Under the pieces are notes generated by a model that was given only the letters and a program-made list of their open reading frames with translations, did no database searches and was not told the origin of the DNA. A stretch of DNA of 34,795 bases, taken from assembly GCA_035949255.1 (NCBI GenBank), contig DASZIL010000093.1:1-34795 (forward strand), given 5' to 3'. Numbering within the stretch: position 1 is the first letter of the stretch; each line of letters opens with the position of its first letter. Below are positions 24,421 through 31,295 of this stretch, piece after piece. A program made the position numbers and the translations under genes. Origin of the DNA: GAS188 sp035949255. GTDB taxonomy: Bacteria; Pseudomonadota; Alphaproteobacteria; Rhizobiales; Beijerinckiaceae.

Positions 24421-25218
24421 TCACTCCATCAACTGATCGAGGCCGCGCCTGAGGCCGACCTTGTCGCGCACGCGCCGGATCGCGAGAAGCGTGCCCGCCA
24501 CATAGGGTTCGGCCGAGGAGCCCGCGTCGTGGCGGATGAGCAGACGCTCATCGGGCGCACCGAACACGGCTTCGCAGGAAAGCACGAACCCCGGCATGCG
24601 CATGGAATGCACCTGCACCTCGCCGATCGTCGCGCCGCGCGTTTCCTTGGGGCCGGTGAGCTCGGAAACCGGCTTCGAGGTCGCGGGACGGCGCGCCGCC
24701 GAAAGGCGCTCGGCGAGCTCGCGCGCGGTGCCGGACGGCACATCGGGCTTGCCGGCGCTCGCGTAATCGACGACCTCGACATCGGAGACGTATTTAGCCG
24801 CCATCACCGCGAATTTCGCGAGCAAGGTCGCGGTGATCGAGTAATTGCCGGCCGCGAACACGCCCACCCCCTTCGCCTTCGCGGCCGAATCGATCTCGGC
24901 ATAATCCTTGGCCGACAGCCCCGAGGTGCCGACCACGAAGGCGACGCCCTTGCCGATGGTCGCGAGCGCATGCTGCTTCACGACATTCGGCTTGGTGTAA
25001 TCGACGACGACATCGCAAGGCTTCATCAGCGCGTCCTCGAGCGAGGAGGAGATGGGAAGGCCGATGGGCTTGAGCCCTGCCGCCGCGCCCGCGTCCTGGC
25101 CTGCTGATGTGCGTGCCACGGCGCCGACGAGCTGCATGTCGCTTGCCGCGAGCACGCCCTTCACGAGCGCGCTTCCCGTCCAGCCGGTCGCGCCGGCGAT
25201 GATGACGCGGATCGCCAT
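24421..25218 (-). CDS. DapB-like (dihydrodipicolinate reductase family) protein lacking the catalytic histidine motif
   Basis: The start is the ATG at 25218, since the longer frame only overlaps the upstream gene; this gives 265 aa, the normal DapB length. The cofactor motif GATGWTG is at residues 9-15, VVVDYTKPNVV near 70, FVVGTSGLS near 95, and GNYSITATLL near 124. The substrate motif is GKPDVPSGTA at 156-165. In true DapB enzymes this region reads EAHHRHKxDAPSGTA; here the two histidines are replaced (DYASAGKPD), while Lys157 and PSGTA remain. So it has the DapB fold but probably another substrate. It starts 2 bp after the stop of an ALDH7-type gene, so the two are co-transcribed. Confidence 0.8.
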   Translation of the reverse strand: MAIRVIIAGATGWTGSALVKGVLAASDMQLVGAVARTSAGQDAGAAAGLKPIGLPISSSLEDALMKPCDVVVDYTKPNVVKQHALATIGKGVAFVVGTSGLSAKDYAEIDSAAKAKGVGVFAAGNYSITATLLAKFAVMAAKYVSDVEVVDYASAGKPDVPSGTARELAERLSAARRPATSKPVSELTGPKETRGATIGEVQVHSMRMPGFVLSCEAVFGAPDERLLIRHDAGSSAEPYVAGTLLAIRRVRDKVGLRRGLDQLME

Positions 25219-25220
25219 CC

Positions 25221-26780
25221 TCAGCCCTCCACGTCGAAGCTGACGCCTTGAGCGAGCGGCAAGGCGGATGAGAAATTCACCGTGTTGGTGGCGCGCCGCA
25301 TATAGGATTTCCAGGCGTCGGAACCCGCTTCCCGCCCGCCGCCCGTCTCCTTCTCGCCCCCGAAAGCCCCGCCGATCTCGGCGCCCGAGGGGCCGATGTT
25401 CACATTGGCGATGCCGCAATCGGAGCCCGCGGCCGACATGAAGCGCTCGGCCTCGCGCAGGTCGGTGGTGAAGATCGAGGAGGAGAGGCCCGCGCCCACA
25501 TCGTTATGGATGGCGATCGCCTCGTCGAGCTCGCGATAGCGCACCGTGTAGAGGATAGGCGCGAAGGTCTCGCGCGGCATGGGGCCGGTTTGCGACGGCA
25601 TCTCGACGAGCGCCGGATGCACATAGGCCGCCTCGGGGAAACGATCGGCGAGCGCGCGCCCGCCGCCATGCACGCGCCCGCCGGTCGAGCGCGCCTCGGA
25701 AAGCGCGTGCTCCATGCCGTTCAGCGCCGGATCGTCGATGAGCGGGCCGACTAGCACGCCGGGCTCGCGCGGATCGCCGATGCGCACGCCGGAATAAGCC
25801 TTCTTCAAGCGCGCCACGAGCTTGTCATGCACGCTCTCATGCACGATGAGGCGTCGCAAGCTGGTGCAGCGCTGCCCCGCCGTGCCGATGGCCGCGAACG
25901 CGATGGCGCGCAAGGCGAGGTCGAGATCGGCCGAGGGCGTCACGATGGCCGCATTGTTGCCGCCGAGCTCGAGGATGGAGCGCGCGAAGCGCCGCGCGAG
26001 GCGCGGCGCCGCGGCCCGGCCCATGGCGGTCGAGCCCGTCGCCGAGACGAGCGCCACGCGCTCGTCGTCGATCAGCGCCTCGCCCACCGCGCGTCCGCCG
26101 ATGAGCACCTCGCACAAGCCGTGCGGAATCCCGCCGAAACGCTTGCCGGCGCGCTCGACGAGCGCCTTGACGGCGAGCGCCGTGAGCGGCGTCTTCTCCG
26201 AGGGCTTCCACACGACAGGATTGCCGCAGACGAAGGCGAGCGCCGCGTTCCACGACCAGACCGCGACCGGGAAATTGAAGGCGGTGATGACGCCGCACAC
26301 GCCGATCGGGTGCCAGGTTTCCATCATGCGGTGGCCCGGCCGCTCAGTCGAGACGGTGAGGCCGTGCAATTGGCGCGAGAGGCCGACGGCGAAATCGCAG
26401 ATGTCGATCATCTCCTGCACCTCGCCTTGCCCCTCGGAGACGATCTTGCCCGTCTCGATGGTGACGAGGCGGCCGAGATCGGCCTTGGCGGCTCGCAGCT
26501 CCTCGCCGAGGAGGCGCACGAGCTCACCGCGGCGGGGCGCCGGCACCTCGCGCCATTCGAGGAAGGCTTTCGCCGCGCGCGCGATCGCTGCCTCCACATC
26601 GGGGGGCGCGGATTCGGCAAGATGCCCGATCACCTCCCCGGTGATCGGGGAGCGGCAGGCGAGCCCGTGCGCCACGAAGGTGGAAGCCGGAACACCGAGC
26701 CGCGTGAGAATGGTGCGCGCTTCCTCGGCGGGCGTCGTGAGGATGGCATTGAGCTCATTGGCGAGGGGGTTCGACATCAT
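25221..26780 (-). CDS. Aldehyde dehydrogenase, ALDH7 (antiquitin / alpha-aminoadipic semialdehyde dehydrogenase) type
   Basis: This 519-aa protein starts at an ATG-ATG pair at 26780/26777. Catalytic features: N169 in ITAFNFP, E271 in ELGGNN, and C305 in GTAGQRCTSLRRL. The C-terminal NVNIGPSGAEIGGAFGGEKE followed by TGGGREAGSDAWK and YMRRATNT is diagnostic of ALDH7 (human ALDH7A1, bacterial AmaB). Those enzymes oxidise L-2-aminoadipate-6-semialdehyde to aminoadipate in lysine degradation, using NAD(P)+. The HESVHDKLVARLKKAYSGV region also fits. It is coupled to the downstream DapB-like gene, and a divergent DAO-type oxidase lies beyond a repeat, suggesting a cyclic-imine or lysine-derived pathway. 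The substrate itself is inferred. Confidence 0.88.
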   Translation of the reverse strand: MMSNPLANELNAILTTPAEEARTILTRLGVPASTFVAHGLACRSPITGEVIGHLAESAPPDVEAAIARAAKAFLEWREVPAPRRGELVRLLGEELRAAKADLGRLVTIETGKIVSEGQGEVQEMIDICDFAVGLSRQLHGLTVSTERPGHRMMETWHPIGVCGVITAFNFPVAVWSWNAALAFVCGNPVVWKPSEKTPLTALAVKALVERAGKRFGGIPHGLCEVLIGGRAVGEALIDDERVALVSATGSTAMGRAAAPRLARRFARSILELGGNNAAIVTPSADLDLALRAIAFAAIGTAGQRCTSLRRLIVHESVHDKLVARLKKAYSGVRIGDPREPGVLVGPLIDDPALNGMEHALSEARSTGGRVHGGGRALADRFPEAAYVHPALVEMPSQTGPMPRETFAPILYTVRYRELDEAIAIHNDVGAGLSSSIFTTDLREAERFMSAAGSDCGIANVNIGPSGAEIGGAFGGEKETGGGREAGSDAWKSYMRRATNTVNFSSALPLAQGVSFDVEG

Positions 26781-26944
26781 GGCCTCGAGGGGATTGACGG
26801 CTGTGCGAACAGCGATCGGTTGGGCGTTTCGCGCCTTTGCGTTTTGCGCTCCTCGACACTAAAGGCAGAATACGCAAACGTTCAACTGGTGGCGTAGCCT
26901 TGACGAGGGATCTTGAGCATTCGTGGCTCGAGGAAGAGGGAAGG

Positions 26945-27053
26945 AAGGCGTGGGTGACCGGACTGATCCTCGGAACGAGTCCGAGGACGGTCATGACGGA
27001 TACGGAGGTGCCCTTTCCGTCATGGCCGGGCGTCGACCCGGCCATCTACGCCT
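26945..27053. repeat. Second copy of the 'cgtcatg-ccggg' mosaic repeat, in a 336-bp gap
   Basis: The gap 26781-27116 holds no gene. Its right half is a two-part element: aggcgtgggtgaccgga...gacggtcatgacgg, then its inverse ccgtcatggccgggcgtcgacccggccatctacgcct. It is a rearranged relative of 24257-24350. Bases 26781-26940 carry the likely promoters for the divergent ALDH7 and oxidase genes, but no clear boxes stand out. Confidence 0.65.
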
Positions 27054-27116
27054 TTGATATCGCGCGAGACTTATAGCAGGCCGGGCATGACTTCGCACGG
27101 GCCGTTCGGAGGCAGG

Positions 27117-28313
27117 ATGGAAGCGTTCGATGTGGTGATCGCGGGCGGCGCGGTGATGGGTTCCTCGACCGCCTATCACCTTCTTGCCGACCCGGCCTTC
27201 AAGGGCTCCGTCCTCGTGGTCGAGAAGGACATGACCTATCAGCGGTGCGCCTCCGCGCTTTCGCTCGCCTCGATCCGCCAGCAATTCTCCTCGCTCGTGA
27301 ACATCCGCGTCTCGCTTTACGGCATCTCCTTCCTGAAGCGCGCCGGCGAGGTTCTCGCGGTCGATGGCGAGCGGCCGCAGATCACCTTTCACGAGGGCGG
27401 CTACCTTTATCTCGCGAGCGAGGAGGGCCGCGCGATCCTCACCGAGAACCAGGAGCTGCAGGCGAGCGAAGGCGCCGATATTCTTCTGCTCGATCGCGCC
27501 GCGCTTGCCGAACGCTTTCCCTGGCTCAACCTCGAGGGAATCGCTCTCGGCACCTGGGGGCGAAGCGGGGAAGGCTGGTTCGACGGCTGGGGCCTGCTTC
27601 AGGCCTTTCGCCGCAAGGCGCGCGCGCTCGGCGCCGTCTATCGCGAAGGCAAGGTGACGGGCGTCGAGCGCGAGGGCGATCGCGTCACCGCGGTCACGCT
27701 CGCGGACGGCTCGCGCATCGCTTGTGGCACCTTCGTCGATTGCGCCGGCGCCTCCGGCGGGCGCGAGGTTGCCGCGCTCGTCGGCGCCAAGCTCCCGGTG
27801 CATCAAAAGAAGCGCTTCGTCTTCAGCTTCAGCTGCCGTGACGAGGTGGCATCCTGCCCGCTCCTCATCGACACGACCGGTGTCTACACCCGCCCCGAAG
27901 GCAAGCCGACGCGCGAGGGCCAGATGTATCTTTGCGGCGCCTCCCCGCCGCCCGAGACCGACCCCGATTGCGATGATTTCGAGGTCGATTTCTCCTTTTT
28001 CGAGGAAACGGTCTGGCCGGCGCTCGCGCACCGCGTGCCGGCCTTCGAGCGCATCAAGCCCGGCCGCGCCTATGCGGGCCATTACGACTTGAACCTTCTC
28101 GACCATAACGCCATCGTCGGGCGTTTCGGCCAGGCGCCGAACGCCTATGTGGCGCTCGGCTTCTCGGGCCACGGCATGCAGCAATCGCCGGCGGTCGGGC
28201 GCGGGCTTTCCGAGCTCATCGTGCACGGCGGCTTCAAGACGCTCGACCTTTCGGACTTCGCGCCACAGCGGATCGAAGAGAACCGGCCGCTTCTCGAGCG
28301 CAACGTGATTTGA
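27117..28313 (+). CDS. FAD-dependent oxidoreductase, DAO family (FOXRED1/sarcosine oxidase-like)
   Basis: The start is the ATG at 27117, preceded by GGAGG; it gives a family-like first strand, FDVVIAGGAVMGSSTAYHLL, the dinucleotide-binding motif for FAD. The protein is 398 aa. Further DAO-family features are the ALSLASIRQQFSS segment, GTFVDCAGASGGREVAALVGAKLPV in the middle, and the C-terminal FAD contact AYVALGFSGHGMQQSPAVGRGLSELIV. Members oxidise secondary or primary amines of amino acids such as sarcosine, pipecolate or D-amino acids, releasing an imine. With the ALDH7 and DapB-like genes nearby it may form a set that makes and uses a cyclic imine or semialdehyde; this is inference. Confidence 0.82.
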   Translation: MEAFDVVIAGGAVMGSSTAYHLLADPAFKGSVLVVEKDMTYQRCASALSLASIRQQFSSLVNIRVSLYGISFLKRAGEVLAVDGERPQITFHEGGYLYLASEEGRAILTENQELQASEGADILLLDRAALAERFPWLNLEGIALGTWGRSGEGWFDGWGLLQAFRRKARALGAVYREGKVTGVEREGDRVTAVTLADGSRIACGTFVDCAGASGGREVAALVGAKLPVHQKKRFVFSFSCRDEVASCPLLIDTTGVYTRPEGKPTREGQMYLCGASPPPETDPDCDDFEVDFSFFEETVWPALAHRVPAFERIKPGRAYAGHYDLNLLDHNAIVGRFGQAPNAYVALGFSGHGMQQSPAVGRGLSELIVHGGFKTLDLSDFAPQRIEENRPLLERNVI

Positions 28314-28337
28314 ACCGAGTGGCGCCGGCGCCCTCTT

Positions 28338-28377
28338 CCTTCTCCCACCGGGAGAAGGTGCCCTCGCGAAGCGAGGG
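28338..28377 (+). terminator. Twin hairpins downstream of the FAD oxidoreductase
   Basis: Two perfect hairpins follow each other: ccttctccc-acc-gggagaagg (28338-28358) and ccctcgc-gaa-gcgaggg (28361-28377). No U-run follows, so they may be repeat-element hairpins with terminator or mRNA-stabilising function. They separate the oxidoreductase gene from guaA. Similar 'ttctccc...gggagaagg ... gcgagggcggatgaggg' units are common in alphaproteobacterial genomes. Confidence 0.5.
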
Positions 28378-28473
28378 CGGATGAGGGCGGCGTCAGAGAG
28401 CACCGACGCGAGACGTTACGGTGGCGTGAGCGCTGCAATTGCGCGGCAAGCTCTAATGGCGTAACGGCTCGCA

Positions 28474-30048
28474 ATGGCAGCTCCGAATCATTCGACCATC
28501 CTCATCGTCGATTTCGGCTCGCAATGGACGCAACTCATTGCGCGGCGCGTGCGTGAAGCCAATGTCTTCTGCGAGATCGTCCCTTTCCAGGCCGCGGCGG
28601 CCGGTTTCGAGCGGTTGAAGCCGAAGGGCATCATCCTCTCGGGCGGCCCCGCCTCGGTCGCCGAGCAAGAGACGCCGCGCGCGCCGGACATCCTCTTCTC
28701 CTCGGGCCTGCCGGTGCTCGGCATCTGCTATGGGCAGATGGCGATGGCGGCCCAGCTCGGCGGCACGGTGGAAAGCGGGCATCATCGCGAATTCGGCCGG
28801 GCCGAGATCGACATCATCTCGGAGAGCGCGCTCTTCGAGGGCGTGTGGAAGAAGGGCGAGCGCCACACGGTGTGGATGAGCCATGGCGACCGCGTCACCA
28901 GGCTTCCGCCCGGCTTCGCGCAAGCCGCCGTCTCGCCGAACTCGCCGTACGCGGTGCTCGCCGACGAGAAGCGCCGCTATTTCGGCCTGATGTTCCATCC
29001 CGAGGTGGTGCATACGCCGGATGGCGCGAAGCTCATCTCGAATTTCGTCCACAAAATCGCGGGATGCTCAGGCGATTGGACCATGGCGGCCTATCGCGAG
29101 GAGGCAGTCGCCAAGATCCGCGCCCAGACCGGCACGGGAAGGATCGTCTGCGGCCTTTCGGGCGGCGTCGATTCGGCCGTCGCCGCCGTGCTCATCCATG
29201 AGGCGGTGGGGGACAGGCTCACCTGCGTCTTCGTCGACCACGGCCTCATGCGCGAGGGCGAGGCGAAGGAGGTGGTGGCGCTCTTTCGCGGCCATTACAA
29301 CATCCCGCTCGTGCACGTGGACGCCGCCGACATGTTCCTCGAGGCGCTCGCGGGTGTCGCCGACCCGGAACAGAAGCGCAAGACCATCGGGCGCCTCTTC
29401 ATCGAGGTGTTCGAGCGCGAGGCAAAGCGCATCGGTGAGGACGGCAAAGGCGCGCCCGAGTTCCTGGCGCAAGGCACGCTTTACCCCGACGTGATCGAGA
29501 GCGTCTCGGCGCTGGGCGGGCCTTCGGTGACCATCAAGAGCCACCACAATGTCGGCGGTTTGCCCGAGCGCATGAAGATGAAGCTCGTCGAGCCCTTGCG
29601 CGAGCTCTTCAAGGACGAGGTGCGCGCCCTTGGCCGCGAGCTTGGCTTGCCCGAAGCCTTCGTCGGCCGCCACCCCTTCCCGGGGCCGGGCCTCGCCATC
29701 CGCTGCCCCGGCCCGGTGACCCGGGAAGCGCTCGACACCTTGCGCAAGGCCGACGCCGTCTACCTCGACGAGATCCGCCGCGCCGGCCTCTACGACGCCA
29801 TCTGGCAAGCTTTCGCCGTGCTCTTGCCGGTGCGCAGCGTCGGCGTGATGGGCGACGGGCGAAGCTACGACCAGGTGCTCGCCTTGCGCGCCGTGACCTC
29901 GGTCGACGGCATGACGGCGGACTTCTTCCCCTTCGACATGAGCTTCCTCGGCCGCGTCTCGACCCGCATCATCAACGAGGTGAAGGGCATCAACCGGGTG
30001 ACCTATGACGTGACGTCGAAGCCGCCGGGGACGATCGAGTGGGAGTGA
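28474..30048 (+). CDS. guaA: GMP synthase (glutamine-hydrolysing)
   Basis: GuaA converts XMP, ATP and glutamine to GMP, the last step of guanine nucleotide synthesis. The 524-aa protein is the normal length and has both domains: a class I glutamine amidotransferase with GICYGQ (C85) and MFHPEVVHTPDG (His/Glu of the triad, about 176-178), and an ATP pyrophosphatase domain with the PP-loop GLSGGVDS near 230. The C-terminal dimerisation domain has RHPFPGPGLAIRCPG near 410 and ends TYDVTSKPPGTIEWE. The reading frame is intact to its usual end. It marks the boundary of the core region: everything after it looks accessory, and the guaA 3' end is a known island insertion site. Confidence 0.97.
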   Translation: MAAPNHSTILIVDFGSQWTQLIARRVREANVFCEIVPFQAAAAGFERLKPKGIILSGGPASVAEQETPRAPDILFSSGLPVLGICYGQMAMAAQLGGTVESGHHREFGRAEIDIISESALFEGVWKKGERHTVWMSHGDRVTRLPPGFAQAAVSPNSPYAVLADEKRRYFGLMFHPEVVHTPDGAKLISNFVHKIAGCSGDWTMAAYREEAVAKIRAQTGTGRIVCGLSGGVDSAVAAVLIHEAVGDRLTCVFVDHGLMREGEAKEVVALFRGHYNIPLVHVDAADMFLEALAGVADPEQKRKTIGRLFIEVFEREAKRIGEDGKGAPEFLAQGTLYPDVIESVSALGGPSVTIKSHHNVGGLPERMKMKLVEPLRELFKDEVRALGRELGLPEAFVGRHPFPGPGLAIRCPGPVTREALDTLRKADAVYLDEIRRAGLYDAIWQAFAVLLPVRSVGVMGDGRSYDQVLALRAVTSVDGMTADFFPFDMSFLGRVSTRIINEVKGINRVTYDVTSKPPGTIEWE

Positions 30049-30466
30049 GGAATTAAAAAATTCTCTTTATATTCAGTGGCTTATATAGGATTTGGAATGG
30101 CCGTCAACACATCGTTAGTTCGGTCGTCGGATCTGGTAACCGCTTGAACTGTAAAGGGAGTTCCTACGGTCGAAGTATTCTTGAGTTGCGGAATGCTGGA
30201 TAAGTTGACGGTCTTTCTGACGGTCTTTTTTGAACTGGTCACCTGCCCAAATCAAAAGACCGTCAGATAGCGCGGATAGCGCTGATGGTCTTTTCCTGGC
30301 GGGCAAGTTTTTGATACTGTACTGGAAAGGGTAAATTATAGCCTGTTCAGGGCGTTTTTTACGATTGAGGCATGACCGCCGAAACTGTCCCCGGAAAGAG
30401 TCATGCGGGGCTTCAGCTCTTGAAATGGCCGGGCATTGGCCGTACATTGGCGGTAGGAGTGTCGCC
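30049..30466. other. 418-bp non-coding stretch between guaA and the toxin-antitoxin operon, with inverted repeats
   Basis: The base composition drops to AT-rich just after guaA. A 14-bp perfect inverted repeat, tctgacggtctttt (30216-30229) and aaaagaccgtcaga (30254-30267), encloses 24 nt. Further copies of ga(c/t)ggtcttt occur at about 30207 and 30284. I see no intact gene. The left junction of an island would be expected here, but I found no second copy of the guaA end within the window. Confidence 0.5.
30420..30451 (+). promoter_or_regulatory. Candidate promoter and overlapping CATTGGC operator repeats of the toxin-antitoxin operon
   Basis: A sigma-70-like pair, TTGAAA (30420-30425) and TACATT (30443-30448), is separated by 17 nt. 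Two direct copies of CATTGGC (30434-30440 and 30445-30451) are spaced 11 bp apart, one helical turn, and cover the -10 box. That is where a ribbon-helix-helix antitoxin would bind to repress its own operon. The antitoxin ribosome site AGGAG follows at 30455-30459. Confidence 0.45.
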
Positions 30467-30769
30467 ATGGTAAACGTAGCCTCGAAATCGGCCCGCGGTC
30501 GCACCCGCGCGCAACGCCTTGAGACGCGGGTGACGGCGGAGCAGAAGACGCTTATCGAACATGCTGCCGCCCTCCAGGGACGGACGGTCACAGATTTCGT
30601 GCTGACCAGCGTCCAGGATGCTGCACGGCGGGCGATTGAGGAACACCAGCAGATCGAACTGTCGGTGCGCGACAGCCAGACGTTTGTTGATGCGCTGTTG
30701 AATCCGAAGCCCGTCAATGACCGCCTGCGCGACACGGTGCGCCGCTATCGCGAAGCCACCGGCGTATAG
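30467..30769 (+). CDS. DUF1778 ribbon-helix-helix antitoxin (TacA-like)
   Basis: From the ATG at 30467 (AGGAG 7 nt upstream) the protein is 100 aa. The N-terminal half, TRAQRLETRVTAEQKTLIEH followed by AAALQGRTVTDFVLTSVQDA, is the ribbon-helix-helix DNA-binding fold of DUF1778 antitoxins. The C-terminal part, with DSQTFVDALLNPKPVNDRLR, is the conserved toxin-neutralising tail. It represses its own promoter and blocks the partner acetyltransferase. The toxin gene starts at a GTG 3 nt after this stop, so the pair is coupled. The short distance continues to the large NTPase gene, making this the regulator of a three-gene operon. Confidence 0.88.
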   Translation: MVNVASKSARGRTRAQRLETRVTAEQKTLIEHAAALQGRTVTDFVLTSVQDAARRAIEEHQQIELSVRDSQTFVDALLNPKPVNDRLRDTVRRYREATGV

Positions 30770-30772
30770 CCG

Positions 30773-31288
30773 GTGCAGGGCGCTCCCGAGGGATCGCTTC
30801 GGGTCGAGGCGCTTGGTCCGCAGCACGATCGCGGTTCGTTCGTCAGCGGCGCCGAAGCGCTCGATCGCTATCTACGAAGCCAGGCTGGCCAGGATGCCCG
30901 CAAGAACATGGCGGCGCCGTTCGTACTGGTGCTGCCGGACGGCGCCATCGGCGGCTATTATACTCTGTCCGCGACCGGCGTGAAACTCGCCGAGTTTCCG
31001 GCTGATATCACCCGCAAGCTGCCGCGCTATCCACTCGTCCCGGCAACGCTTTTGGGCCGGTTCGCCGTCGATCGAAACTATCAAGGGCGAGGGTACGGCC
31101 GATTTCTGTTAGCGGACGCGTTGCATCGCGCGGTTCGTAGCGAGATCGCCTCGTTTGCCGTTATCGTGGATGCCAAAGATGAGGCGGCCCGTCAGTTCTA
31201 TTTACGTGAGAGCTTTCTGCCACTTCCCGATCAACCGATGAAGCTCTTCCGGCCGATGGAAGACTTGGCGAAGCTCTTCGAAGGATAA
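30773..31288 (+). CDS. GNAT-family N-acetyltransferase toxin (TacT/AtaT-like)
   Basis: This 171-aa protein from a GTG start has the GNAT acetyl-CoA loop RFAVDRNYQGRGYGRFLL at about residues 96-113 and a likely catalytic Tyr143 in DEAARQFYLRESF, matching the position in TacT and AtaT. The beta strand VLVLPDGAIGGYYTLSATGV is typical of these toxins. Such enzymes acetylate the amino group of charged aminoacyl-tRNAs and stop translation. It follows the DUF1778 antitoxin by 3 nt and precedes the nuclease-NTPase gene by 7 nt. That coupling to a putative defence gene is unusual. Confidence 0.88.
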   Translation: MQGAPEGSLRVEALGPQHDRGSFVSGAEALDRYLRSQAGQDARKNMAAPFVLVLPDGAIGGYYTLSATGVKLAEFPADITRKLPRYPLVPATLLGRFAVDRNYQGRGYGRFLLADALHRAVRSEIASFAVIVDAKDEAARQFYLRESFLPLPDQPMKLFRPMEDLAKLFEG

Positions 31289-31295
31289 TGTCACA

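Noticed and set aside
30049..30066. GAATT-AAAA-AATTC as guaA terminator
   Set aside because: The 5-bp A/T-only stem is too weak to support an intrinsic terminator.
30115..30466. Reverse-strand reading frame before the toxin-antitoxin genes, ending in a YFDRRNSLYSSSGY stretch that could be a recombinase remnant
   Set aside because: No recombinase catalytic residues are visible, and most of the upstream frame overlaps the antitoxin gene on the other strand.
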